Positions 1 through 7,895 of a stretch of 64,000 nt of DNA are shown here, piece by piece. The notes beneath the pieces were generated by a model. It saw only the letters and a list, made by a program, of their open reading frames with translations. It did not search any database and was not told the origin of the DNA. Source of the DNA: RGIG5612 sp045616165. Lineage in GTDB: Bacteria > Bacillota > Clostridia > Lachnospirales > Lachnospiraceae. The DNA is taken from positions 186,001 through 250,000 of the forward strand of contig JAZLGF010000013.1 in NCBI GenBank assembly GCA_045616165.1, given 5' to 3'. The translations under genes and the position numbers were made by a program. How positions within the stretch are numbered: position 1 is the first letter of the stretch; every line of letters starts with the position of its first letter.

Positions 1-1
1 T

Positions 2-532
2 GATATTAAAGACATGAGAAGAGAAGAAGTTCATGCTTTGTTTGGTATGGTTTTACAAGATACATGGCTCTTTGAAGGCACATTCAAAGAAAATATTAAA
101 TACAATAAAGAAGCTACGGATGAGCAAGTTGTTGAGGCTGCTAAGATGGCTGGCATTCATCACTTTATTATGACAATGCCACAAGGATATGACACTGTAC
201 TTGACGAAGAGTCTAATATTTCAGCAGGTCAAAAACAGCTTATTACTATAGCTCGGGCAATGGTAGAAAATGCGCCTTTCTTAATTTTGGATGAGGCTAC
301 TTCTTCTGTTGATACTCGAACAGAAGAATTGATTCAGCAAGCTATGGATAGACTTATGGCTGGTCGTACATCATTTATTATTGCTCATAGATTATCAACA
401 ATTAAAAATGCCGACTTGATTTTAGTAATGAAAGAAGGCGATATTATTGAACATGGTAATCATGAAGAACTTTTAGCTCAAAACGGTTTTTATGCAGAAC
501 TTTATAATAGTCAGTTTGATCAGATAGATTAA
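2..532 (+). CDS. ABC transporter ATP-binding/permease protein, C-terminal part only
   Basis: This is the 3' end of a gene that begins before the window; the frame is open from base 2 and an internal ATG at 14 is not the true start. The visible part is the C-terminal half of an ABC nucleotide-binding domain: a Q-loop (GMVLQDTWLF), an ABC signature with the variant ISAGQ instead of LSGGQ, Walker B with D-loop (LILDEATSSVD) and the switch histidine (IIAHRLSTIK). Walker A and any membrane domain lie upstream. Such sequence is typical of MsbA/MdlB-type half-transporters that export lipids, peptides or drugs, but the substrate cannot be read. It ends 20 bases before the AroD-AroK gene. Confidence 0.9.
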   Translation, partial: DIKDMRREEVHALFGMVLQDTWLFEGTFKENIKYNKEATDEQVVEAAKMAGIHHFIMTMPQGYDTVLDEESNISAGQKQLITIARAMVENAPFLILDEATSSVDTRTEELIQQAMDRLMAGRTSFIIAHRLSTIKNADLILVMKEGDIIEHGNHEELLAQNGFYAELYNSQFDQID

Positions 533-552
533 TCCGTATTAGGAGGGTATGT

Positions 553-1818
553 ATGAGCAAATATATTAGAATTAAAAATTTAGAAATCGGTAGAGGAAGA
601 CCTAAGACATGTGCTGTTGTTATGGGAAAAACAGAGCAAGAGATTTTAGCTTTAGGCCTAAAAGCTAATTCAATTGATTGTGACATGATTGAATTTAGAG
701 CTGATGAATTTCAAAAGATTTTAGATTTTAGTTCAGCAAAAACTGTTTTAGGAAAGTTAAGAAAAGCTTGTACAAAACCTATAATTTTCACTTTCAGAAG
801 AAAAGCTGAAGGAGGCCATACGGATGTTGATTTTGAATACTACAAACAGCTTAACAGCGTTGTAGCTCAAAATAATTATGCAGAAATTATTGATATTGAG
901 GCTACCGCAGCAATAGATGATCCAGAATTTGTTAATGACTTAAAACTTTCAGGAGCTTACGTTATTATTTCAAAACATGATTTCAAGAAAACTCCAGCAA
1001 TGGAAGAGATTATTCAAGATTTCTTCGAGCTCCAAAGTTTAGGCGCAGATATTGTTAAAGTATCATATATGCCATCTTCGAAGAATGATGTTTTAACTTT
1101 AATTACGGCAACGGAAAACATGACTAGCCAATTCTCACTTTGTCCTATTATTGCTATTTCTATGGGACATTTAGGAACTATAAGCCGTATTTTAGGCGAA
1201 TTTATTGGTAGTGCAATTACTTTTGCAGCTATTAATAAAACGAGTGCTCCCGGACAACTTCCAATAGAGGGATTAACTACTATGCTTAGCACATTGCATG
1301 ATAATTCTAAAACGATTTTTCTTGTTGGATTCATGGGAACCGGAAAGACTTCTGTTGCTAATCAGTTGCATGCATCTTATGGAATGTCGCATTTGGATTT
1401 AGATGCATATATTGAAGAAAAAGAACATATGACTATAGCAGATATTTTCGCTTATGGTTCTGAGGAAGGCTTTAGAGAAAAAGAAACAAAATATCTAAGA
1501 CAAGTAGTTAGACAAAACTTCCATGTTGTATCTTTGGGTGGAGGCATTGTAACAAAAGAAGAAAATATTGAAATTATTAAATCTAAAGGTGTTATTGTTT
1601 TACTTACTGCTTCATTAAAAACAATTATGGATAGACTTGAAAATGATAAAACGAGGCCACTTGTTGCTGAGAATTTAGATTTACAATATGTAAGTGATTT
1701 AATGAAATTAAGAGAAGATACATATAATAGTGTTGCAGACATTGTTATAGATACGAACAATAAAGACATAAATCAAATTTGTCAGGAAATCCTTGAAACA
1801 TTAGGACTTACATTGTAA
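553..1818 (+). CDS. aroD-aroK: Bifunctional type I 3-dehydroquinate dehydratase / shikimate kinase (AroD-AroK fusion)
   Basis: A 421-residue fusion of two non-consecutive shikimate-pathway steps. Residues about 15-245 are a type I 3-dehydroquinate dehydratase, with the general-base histidine in SKHDF (H142), the Schiff-base lysine in VKVSY (K169) and the SMGHLGTISR loop. Residues about 253-421 are shikimate kinase, with a Walker A loop GFMGTGKT (259-266), DLDAYIE, GFREKE for shikimate binding, GGG, and the TRP and LRE lid arginines. Both halves look catalytically intact and the join is short and in frame. The start is set by AGGAGG at 540-545. Shikimate dehydrogenase, which acts between the two steps, is not in the window. 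The protein is cytosolic and serves chorismate synthesis. Confidence 0.93.
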   Translation: MSKYIRIKNLEIGRGRPKTCAVVMGKTEQEILALGLKANSIDCDMIEFRADEFQKILDFSSAKTVLGKLRKACTKPIIFTFRRKAEGGHTDVDFEYYKQLNSVVAQNNYAEIIDIEATAAIDDPEFVNDLKLSGAYVIISKHDFKKTPAMEEIIQDFFELQSLGADIVKVSYMPSSKNDVLTLITATENMTSQFSLCPIIAISMGHLGTISRILGEFIGSAITFAAINKTSAPGQLPIEGLTTMLSTLHDNSKTIFLVGFMGTGKTSVANQLHASYGMSHLDLDAYIEEKEHMTIADIFAYGSEEGFREKETKYLRQVVRQNFHVVSLGGGIVTKEENIEIIKSKGVIVLLTASLKTIMDRLENDKTRPLVAENLDLQYVSDLMKLREDTYNSVADIVIDTNNKDINQICQEILETLGLTL

Positions 1819-1869
1819 AATAATAAAAGAATATTTAGAGTTATAGCCGTATACAAGGAGGAAATATTT

Positions 1870-2427
1870 ATGGTATCAGCTGGCGATTTTAAGAACGGAC
1901 TTACAGTAGAAATTGAAGGTGATGTTTATCAAATTATTGATTTCCAACACGTTAAACCTGGAAAAGGTGCTGCTTTCGTTAGAACAAAATTAAGAAATAT
2001 TATTTCAGGCGGTGTTGTGGAAAAAACTTTTAGACCTACTGAAAGATTTGAAAATGCACATATTGATAGAGCTGAAATGCAATATCTTTATGATGATGGT
2101 GATATGTTTAATTTTATGGATACTGCTACATATGAGCAAATTCAACTTAGTCACGACGATGCTGGCGATTCTATGAAGTTTGTTAAAGAAAATGAAATGG
2201 TTAAGGTATGTTCATATAAAGGAAAAGTTTTCTCAGTTGAACCTCCTACAGCTGTTGAACTTCAAATTACTGAAACAGAACCAGGATTTAAGGGAAATAC
2301 TGCTACTGGTGCAACAAAACCTGCTATTGTTGAAACAGGTGCCCAGGTTATGGTTCCTTTATTTATAGAACAGGGCGAAATGATTAAAATAGACACTCGT
2401 ACTGGTGAATATTTATCTAGAGCTTAA
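1870..2427 (+). CDS. efp: Elongation factor P
   Basis: A 185-residue protein of the usual EF-P length with the three-domain order: KOW-like N-terminal domain, then two OB folds. EF-P binds the ribosome between the P and E sites and relieves stalling at proline runs. The conserved loop tip KPGKGAAF carries a lysine at position 32, the site that is modified in many bacteria; no modification gene (epmA/epmB or ymfI) is seen nearby. The C-terminal domain contains the family signature ending in IDTRTGEYLSRA. The start is supported by AAGGAGG about 8 bases upstream. A perfect 9-bp terminator hairpin follows at 2456. Confidence 0.97.
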   Translation: MVSAGDFKNGLTVEIEGDVYQIIDFQHVKPGKGAAFVRTKLRNIISGGVVEKTFRPTERFENAHIDRAEMQYLYDDGDMFNFMDTATYEQIQLSHDDAGDSMKFVKENEMVKVCSYKGKVFSVEPPTAVELQITETEPGFKGNTATGATKPAIVETGAQVMVPLFIEQGEMIKIDTRTGEYLSRA

Positions 2428-2455
2428 ATCTATTTCTATTTTTAATTAATATTTT

Positions 2456-2485
2456 GACCCTAAGTTTTTCTTAGGGTCTTTTTTT
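2456..2485 (+). terminator. Intrinsic terminator after efp, abutting the moeA ribosome binding site
   Basis: A perfect 9-bp stem GACCCTAAG / CTTAGGGTC (2456-2464 and 2470-2478) with a TTTTT loop is followed by seven T residues (2479-2485). The next bases, AGGAG at 2486-2490, are the ribosome binding site of moeA, so terminator and translation signal are directly joined. Confidence 0.88.
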
Positions 2486-2495
2486 AGGAGATAAC

Positions 2496-3731
2496 ATGAA
2501 TAACAAAATTAGACCGGCAATTTATTTGCCAACAGCAAAAGAAGCACTAAATATAATTGATGAAAGTTTTAGCTTTAATATTGAATTTGAAAGTGTAGAT
2601 ATTTTTGATGCTAATGAAAGAATTTTATCTGAAGATATTTTTGCTAATGAATTTGTTCCATCTTTTAATAGATCTGCAATGGATGGATATTCTGTTTATG
2701 ATGAAGATGTAAAAGATGCTTCTTTAGATAATCCGGTTAAGCTTATCAAAGCTGGTGAAGTTTTAATGGGTGATACTACGGATAAAAAATTAGAACATGG
2801 AACATGTGTCTATACACCAACAGGTGCTTTTGTTCCTGAAGGAACAAAAAGTGTTGTTATGGTAGAAGACACTAAAGAAAATGAAGATAATACAATTAGC
2901 GTTTTTAAGGCAATTGAAAGTGGAAAAAATGTTACCTTAAAAGGCGATGACGTTTTTCCAGGAAAGAAAGTTTTCTCTAAAGGAAGAAAATTAAATATTT
3001 CTGATATTGGTGCTTTTGCAGCAATGGGAATAACAAAAGTTAATGTTAATAAAAAGCCAGTTGTTGCTATATTAAGTACAGGAGATGAACTTGTTGATGT
3101 TAATGAGACTCCAAAGGAAGGTCAAATAAGAGATGTTAATTCAACAACACTTGCTTTAGCAATTTATCAAAATGGAGGAATTGCAAGACCTTATGGAATT
3201 ATAAAAGACGAAGAAAATATACTAATTGATACTGTTAAAAAAGCTGTTCAGGAATGTGATATGGTTTTAATTTCTGGTGGAAGTAGTATGGGCGAAAAAG
3301 ATGCTACAGAAAAAATTATTGAAGAATTAGGAGAACTTATTCTTCATGGTATTAGAATGAAACCTGGAAAGCCAACTATTATTGGTAAAATTAATGAAAA
3401 ACCAGTATTTGGGGTTCCTGGGCATCCCGTTTCAGCCTTTTTTGTTACCAGGGTATTTGTAAAAAGAGTTTTAGAAAAAATGCTTGGTCAAAAAAGTGAT
3501 AATAAAATAGTTGAAGCTGTTTTAACTTCTGATGTAAAAGTAAATAAAGAAAGAAGTGTGTTTACTTTTGCAAAATTGTATAAAAATGACGATGATTTAT
3601 TTTATGTAGAGCCTTTAAAAGCTCAATCTGGACTTATCACAAGCATGGCTGAATGTGATGGGTATTTTATGGTAGATCATGATGGAAATGGTTTTAAAGC
3701 AGGAGATAAGATTTTTATAAATTTAATTTAA
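2496..3731 (+). CDS. moeA: Molybdopterin molybdenumtransferase MoeA
   Basis: A 411-residue MoeA of normal length. MoeA inserts molybdate, or tungstate in tungsten-using organisms, into adenylylated molybdopterin. Visible motifs are FNRSAMDGY (58-66), the MoCF-fold motifs STGDEL (194-199) and SGGSSMGEKD (260-269), MKPGKP (288-293) and GVPGHPVS (306-313), then a C-terminal beta-barrel domain. The start is fixed by AGGAG at 2486-2490. It sits just upstream of the aldehyde:ferredoxin oxidoreductase gene with a MoaD-like gene after that, so it probably supplies the pterin-metal cofactor for that enzyme. Whether it prefers tungsten or molybdenum cannot be read from sequence. Confidence 0.95.
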   Translation: MNNKIRPAIYLPTAKEALNIIDESFSFNIEFESVDIFDANERILSEDIFANEFVPSFNRSAMDGYSVYDEDVKDASLDNPVKLIKAGEVLMGDTTDKKLEHGTCVYTPTGAFVPEGTKSVVMVEDTKENEDNTISVFKAIESGKNVTLKGDDVFPGKKVFSKGRKLNISDIGAFAAMGITKVNVNKKPVVAILSTGDELVDVNETPKEGQIRDVNSTTLALAIYQNGGIARPYGIIKDEENILIDTVKKAVQECDMVLISGGSSMGEKDATEKIIEELGELILHGIRMKPGKPTIIGKINEKPVFGVPGHPVSAFFVTRVFVKRVLEKMLGQKSDNKIVEAVLTSDVKVNKERSVFTFAKLYKNDDDLFYVEPLKAQSGLITSMAECDGYFMVDHDGNGFKAGDKIFINLI

Positions 3732-3768
3732 AAAAATGCTATTTTTCTAAAAAAACTACAATTCCCCG

Positions 3769-3797
3769 TTGTTTTAATACGCAAATTGTATTATTAT
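3769..3797 (+). promoter_or_regulatory. Candidate sigma-A promoter for the aor operon
   Basis: TTGTTT (3769-3774) and TATTAT (3792-3797) are separated by exactly 17 bases in the 112-base gap between moeA and aor. Expected transcription start is near 3804, giving a leader of about 40 bases. This would let aor, the moaD-like gene and the ferredoxin-ADH gene be expressed apart from moeA. Confidence 0.55.
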
Positions 3798-3843
3798 AAA
3801 TACATAAAAACTATTAATTTTATAGAAAGTTTCAGGTGATATT

Positions 3844-5775
3844 ATGGGTACAATTTATGGTGGTTATATGGGCAGAGTTGTTCTTGTTAATTTAAGCACA
3901 CAAGAAGTAACTGAATACCCATGGAATGATAGAGAAAGAGAACTTTTTATTGGTGGAAAAACAATGGCTGATAAGATTCTTTTCGATAATCTTAGAGGCT
4001 CAGAAGACGCTTTCTCAGAAGAAAACCTTGTTGTAATTTCTACTGGACCACTCACGGGTACAGGTGCACCATCATCAGGACGTTTTAACATATCTGGTAT
4101 TTCTCCACAAACTGGTCATATTGGCACCTCTAACTGTGGCGGCTCTTTTGGATATTTCCTTAAGAAAGCCGGTCTGGACGCTATTATTATCAAAGGTAAA
4201 GCAAAAGAACATACATGGATTGAAATTAATAATGGTGAATTTCTTTTCCATAATGCTGATGAAGATGGTCTATGGGGACTTAAAGCTACACCAGCTCAGG
4301 AAAAATTAACGGAAATTATGGAAACAAAATGGGGCGGGAAACGTCAACATGGCCAGTTAGTAATTGGTCCTGCAGGCGAAAATCTCGTCCTTTATTCTGC
4401 TGTTATTTCTGATGAAAGAGCTGGCGGTCGTACTGGTATGGGCGCTAACTTAGGATGGAAAAATCTTAAAGGTATTGTTACTTATGGAAATCATGAGTTT
4501 ACAATTAAACATCCAGAGAAAAATAAAAAACATAATGAAAAATGGTTCGAAATTTTAAGAAATCATCCTCTTACAGGTAACCAACTTCCGCGTTTGGGAA
4601 CGGCTGGTCTTGTTAGTTCAATGCAGATGAGAAGTATGCTTTCTACAAAGAACTATAATTATGGTAAGTATGAAGATTTCGAAATGGTTAATGGCGAATG
4701 TTTAGCTGAGGAATATAACATCATTAACAAAGGATGTCTTACATGTCCAATAAAATGCGCTAGAACCGTTAAAGTTAAAGGTGAAGAAGTTAAAGGTCCT
4801 GAGCTTGAAATTTTAGGTCTTTTAGGTGGTGGCGTATTAAATAACAATATGCAAAAGATTCTTGATTGGAACAATGAAATGGATGAGCTTGGGCTCGATG
4901 GAATTTCATGTTCATCTACTATAGCTTATGCTATGGAAGCTAATGAAAAAGGTCTTTGGGATAATGGACTTGAGTTTGGTAAAATAGATAATATTTCACA
5001 AACAATTGAAGATATTGCATATAGAAGAGGCATTGGTGATGATCTTGCTAATGGTAGCCGTAAGTGTGCTCAAAAATTTGGTGGACTTGAATTTGCTATT
5101 CAGTCAAAAGGATTAGAGCTTGCTGCTTATGAGCCTAGACGTGCTGTAGGCCAAGGCCTTGGTTATGCTGTTTCTAACAGAGGTGGATGTCACTTGAACG
5201 GAGGATATCTTGTTATTGTTGAGGGTCTTGGATTATTTACAAATCCTCTTACAAGACATGCTAAACCTGACTTCACTATGATGTTCCAGGATTTAATGGA
5301 AATGATTAGTGCATCAGGACAATGTTTATTTACATCGTATGCATTCTTCCCTGGATTTTTAATTACAAGACCAAATGGTTTAGTTACAAAGATTTTTAAC
5401 TTTGCTATTCCGTTTATTGGAGGAGCTTTACGACTTATCAATAAATGTCCACAAGCACTTGCTCTTCATCTTCCAGTATTTCCACATACAAAAGCATTCC
5501 TTTATGCTCTTGATATGCCGATGAATTTTGGAAAATATTTACGTTGTGGTGAAAGAGGATATACTCTTGAGAGAGCTCTTGATTGTAAATTTGGCGTTAG
5601 TGCAAAAGATGATACTTTGCCTGCTAGATTAACAGATGTTCCTCAAGATCCTTCTAATCCAAAAACAAAGGTTCCTCTTGAACCAATGAAGAAAGTTTAT
5701 TACAAGGCAAGAGGTTGGGATAAGAATGGTGTTCCAACAGATAAGACACTACGTAAGTTAAATATTATTGCTTAA
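3844..5775 (+). CDS. aor: Tungsten-containing aldehyde:ferredoxin oxidoreductase
   Basis: A 643-residue AOR-family enzyme. The family oxidises aldehydes to carboxylates with ferredoxin as electron acceptor, or runs in reverse with reduced ferredoxin, using a bis-pterin tungsten centre and one [4Fe-4S] cluster. The four cluster ligands are clear: C298, C301, C305 (GCLTCPIKCART) and C494 (SGQCLF). The N-terminal domain has the expected order of pterin-contacting segments, including GGRTGMGANLGWKNLKG at 194-210. Length and architecture fit the classical family. Next come a MoaD-like gene 17 bases away and a polyferredoxin-alcohol dehydrogenase fusion. The physiological aldehyde is not readable. 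The protein has no signal peptide and should be cytosolic. Confidence 0.95.
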   Translation: MGTIYGGYMGRVVLVNLSTQEVTEYPWNDRERELFIGGKTMADKILFDNLRGSEDAFSEENLVVISTGPLTGTGAPSSGRFNISGISPQTGHIGTSNCGGSFGYFLKKAGLDAIIIKGKAKEHTWIEINNGEFLFHNADEDGLWGLKATPAQEKLTEIMETKWGGKRQHGQLVIGPAGENLVLYSAVISDERAGGRTGMGANLGWKNLKGIVTYGNHEFTIKHPEKNKKHNEKWFEILRNHPLTGNQLPRLGTAGLVSSMQMRSMLSTKNYNYGKYEDFEMVNGECLAEEYNIINKGCLTCPIKCARTVKVKGEEVKGPELEILGLLGGGVLNNNMQKILDWNNEMDELGLDGISCSSTIAYAMEANEKGLWDNGLEFGKIDNISQTIEDIAYRRGIGDDLANGSRKCAQKFGGLEFAIQSKGLELAAYEPRRAVGQGLGYAVSNRGGCHLNGGYLVIVEGLGLFTNPLTRHAKPDFTMMFQDLMEMISASGQCLFTSYAFFPGFLITRPNGLVTKIFNFAIPFIGGALRLINKCPQALALHLPVFPHTKAFLYALDMPMNFGKYLRCGERGYTLERALDCKFGVSAKDDTLPARLTDVPQDPSNPKTKVPLEPMKKVYYKARGWDKNGVPTDKTLRKLNIIA

Positions 5776-5792
5776 TTGATAAGGAGTTTATT

Positions 5793-6050
5793 ATGATAAA
5801 AGTTAAATTACTTGGTCTTTTTAGGTTGGATACCGGAATTAAAGAACTTGATGTTGAAAGTGTAAAAAGTGTTAAAGAATTATATCCATTACTTTTAGAG
5901 GAAGCTAAAAAAGTTAATCCTACAACTACAATTACATCAAAAGATATTGATGGATGTATCGTTTTAGTTAATGGTGTTCAAAGTAAAAAAACTACAAAAA
6001 TAAAAGACGGTGATGAAGTATATCTTATGTCACCTGTTTGTGGAGGTTGA
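5793..6050 (+). CDS. MoaD/ThiS-family small protein with C-terminal Gly-Gly
   Basis: An 85-residue protein with the ubiquitin-like beta-grasp pattern of MoaD/ThiS and the required C-terminal Gly-Gly (ending SPVCGG). In MoaD the terminal glycine becomes a thiocarboxylate that donates sulfur to form molybdopterin. Placed between aor and the ferredoxin-ADH gene, it most likely serves pterin synthesis for AOR. No partner MoaE or activating MoeB is in the window. A cysteine just before Gly-Gly is unusual and could be incidental. The start has AAGGAG upstream. Its final codons overlap the ribosome binding site GGAGG of the next gene, suggesting translational coupling. ThiS for thiamine is the alternative but is less likely in this context. 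Confidence 0.85.
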   Translation: MIKVKLLGLFRLDTGIKELDVESVKSVKELYPLLLEEAKKVNPTTTITSKDIDGCIVLVNGVQSKKTTKIKDGDEVYLMSPVCGG

Positions 6051-6051
6051 T

Positions 6052-7713
6052 ATGGCATATACAATTACTGATGCGTGCAAAGGATGTACACTTTGTGCAA
6101 AAAATTGTCCTGTTAATGCTATTAAAGGAATAGTTAAAGAAAAACATGAAATTGATCCTAATGTTTGTATTAATTGTGGACTTTGTTCAAAACTTTGTGC
6201 TATGAGTGCAATTTTAGATGATAGAGGAAACCCAACACAAAAAGTTAAAAAAGAGGATTGGAAACATCCTGAAGTTAATAGAAGTGTTTGTGCTGGATGT
6301 TCTGTTTGTATTAGAAATTGTCCTAAAAATTGTCTCGATCTTTCTAGACCTAGTAGAAAAGGTGAAATTAGAACTTTTGCATATTTAGCAAAAGAAGAAG
6401 AGTGTATCGGCTGTGGACTTTGCGAAAGTGCATGTCCTGTTGATGCTATTAAATTAGTTAAACAAGGCGAAAAACCTTATTTTGTTACAAATAATATTGG
6501 AGGTATTAAAGAAATGATTTCGAAAATTTATTGTAAGATTTTCCAAGCTGTTATGAAAATCGCAAACTACTTCCTTGGTTATCGTATGCCTGAATATATC
6601 TCAGGTGCAGGAAGCATTGAAAAATTACCTGGACTTATGAAAGCTAAAGGTGCTAATAATGCTTTAGTTGTTACAGATAGTAACCTCGTTAAACTTGGCA
6701 TTATGGATCCAATGCTTAAAGCTTTAGAAGATGCTGGACTTAACTATGTAGTATTTAGCGATTTAGCAGTTAACCCTACAACTAAAAATGTTGAAGAAGG
6801 TTACAAAGTTTATGTTGAAAACAAATGCGAATGCTTAGTAGCTTTTGGTGGTGGTGCTCCAATGGATTGTGCTAAAGGTATTGGCGCTAAAACATGTCAT
6901 CCAAAGAAAACTGCTACACAGATGCAGGGCTTATTAAAAGTTGGTAAGAAGCTTCCTTTATTCTTTGCTGTTCCTACAACATCAGGTACAGGTTCAGATA
7001 CAACTTTAGCTGCTGTTATCACTGATGATGAAACACATCACAAAGCTTCAATTAACGATCCACATATCATTCCTAATTATGCTATTTTGGATCCAACACT
7101 TACAAAAGGACTTCCTCCAAAAGTTACCTCAACTACTGGTATGGATGCACTTTGCCATGCTGTTGAAGCTTATACAAATAAAACTTATAATACTCCGTTA
7201 GAAGATCATCTTGCAAAAGACGCTGTTCGTCTTATTCACAATAGTTTACTTAAAGCTTATCAAGACGGTTCAGACCTTAAAGCACGTGAAGATATGCAAC
7301 TTGCAGCTTTCTACGCTGGAAGAGCTTTCACACGTGGTTGTGTAGGTTATGTTCACGCATGTGGACATACACTTGGCGGTCTTTATGGAGTTCCTCATGG
7401 ACTTGCTATGAGTGTTATTCTTCCACATGTTATGCGTCAATTTGGACCAGCTGTTTATTCAAGACTTGCTGACCTTGCTGATGTATGTTGCATGGATGGA
7501 AACGATGATAAAGAAAAAGCTTTGAACTTCATCGCGTGGATGGAAGATCTTAATAAACAAATGGATATTCCAACTGGCTTTGATTGCATCAAAGAAGAAG
7601 ATATTCCTCAAATTATTAAATGGGCTAATGCTGAATCTAATCCTCTTTATCCAACACCTGTTAAATGGGCTAAGAAGGATTTTGCACAACTTATTGCTAG
7701 CATCAGACTATAA
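6052..7713 (+). CDS. Four-cluster ferredoxin fused to iron-containing alcohol dehydrogenase
   Basis: A 553-residue fusion. Residues 1-145 hold four complete CxxCxxCxxxC motifs (first cysteines C9, C39, C80, C118), enough for four [4Fe-4S] clusters, like the polyferredoxin subunit AorA that partners some AORs. Residues about 178-553 are a group III iron alcohol dehydrogenase: GGGAPMD nucleotide loop (267-272), PTTSGTGSD, metal ligands D365, H369, H435 and H449, and H439. An Asp in VVTDSN suggests NADH rather than NADPH. The true start is ATG 6052 with GGAGG at 6042-6046; an upstream in-frame ATG at 6010 lies inside the moaD-like gene and is rejected. Likely role: moving electrons between AOR or ferredoxin and NADH-linked alcohol/aldehyde conversion. 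Confidence 0.9.
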   Translation: MAYTITDACKGCTLCAKNCPVNAIKGIVKEKHEIDPNVCINCGLCSKLCAMSAILDDRGNPTQKVKKEDWKHPEVNRSVCAGCSVCIRNCPKNCLDLSRPSRKGEIRTFAYLAKEEECIGCGLCESACPVDAIKLVKQGEKPYFVTNNIGGIKEMISKIYCKIFQAVMKIANYFLGYRMPEYISGAGSIEKLPGLMKAKGANNALVVTDSNLVKLGIMDPMLKALEDAGLNYVVFSDLAVNPTTKNVEEGYKVYVENKCECLVAFGGGAPMDCAKGIGAKTCHPKKTATQMQGLLKVGKKLPLFFAVPTTSGTGSDTTLAAVITDDETHHKASINDPHIIPNYAILDPTLTKGLPPKVTSTTGMDALCHAVEAYTNKTYNTPLEDHLAKDAVRLIHNSLLKAYQDGSDLKAREDMQLAAFYAGRAFTRGCVGYVHACGHTLGGLYGVPHGLAMSVILPHVMRQFGPAVYSRLADLADVCCMDGNDDKEKALNFIAWMEDLNKQMDIPTGFDCIKEEDIPQIIKWANAESNPLYPTPVKWAKKDFAQLIASIRL

Positions 7714-7750
7714 TTTGATATTTTCTTAAATGTAAACATTGACTTAATTA

Positions 7751-7790
7751 ATCCTGTAGGGGTAAAATAACTCCTACAGGATTTCTTTTT
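7751..7790 (+). terminator. Intrinsic terminator of the aor operon
   Basis: A 10-bp stem ATCCTGTAGG / CCTACAGGAT (7751-7760 and 7773-7782) is followed by TTCTTTTT. It closes the moeA-aor-moaD-ADH group. A separate 7-bp palindrome, ATCTTCG-TT-CGAAGAT, lies at 7791-7806 directly after it. Confidence 0.85.
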
Positions 7791-7835
7791 ATCTTCGTTC
7801 GAAGATATTTAATCCCACTTATATTATTTTAATTA

Positions 7836-7881
7836 GGCCTAGGGCTTTGTCTTTGTATTCTTTTTTGGCAAGTCGTAGGCC
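7836..7881 (+). promoter_or_regulatory. Possible structured leader of the DUF5688 gene
   Basis: GGCCTA (7836-7841) can pair with TAGGCC (7876-7881), and inside it CTT(T)GTC (7845-7851) can pair with GGCAAG (7867-7872). The structure would end just before the GGAAAGG ribosome binding site and the ATG at 7896. It matches no riboswitch known to me. The stems are short and may be chance. Confidence 0.3.
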
Positions 7882-7895
7882 GGAAAGGATATTTA

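Noticed and set aside
6010..6051. Earlier start of the ferredoxin-ADH gene
   Set aside because: It lies inside the MoaD-like gene in another frame, and the ATG at 6052 has a well-placed GGAGG and begins right before the first cluster motif.
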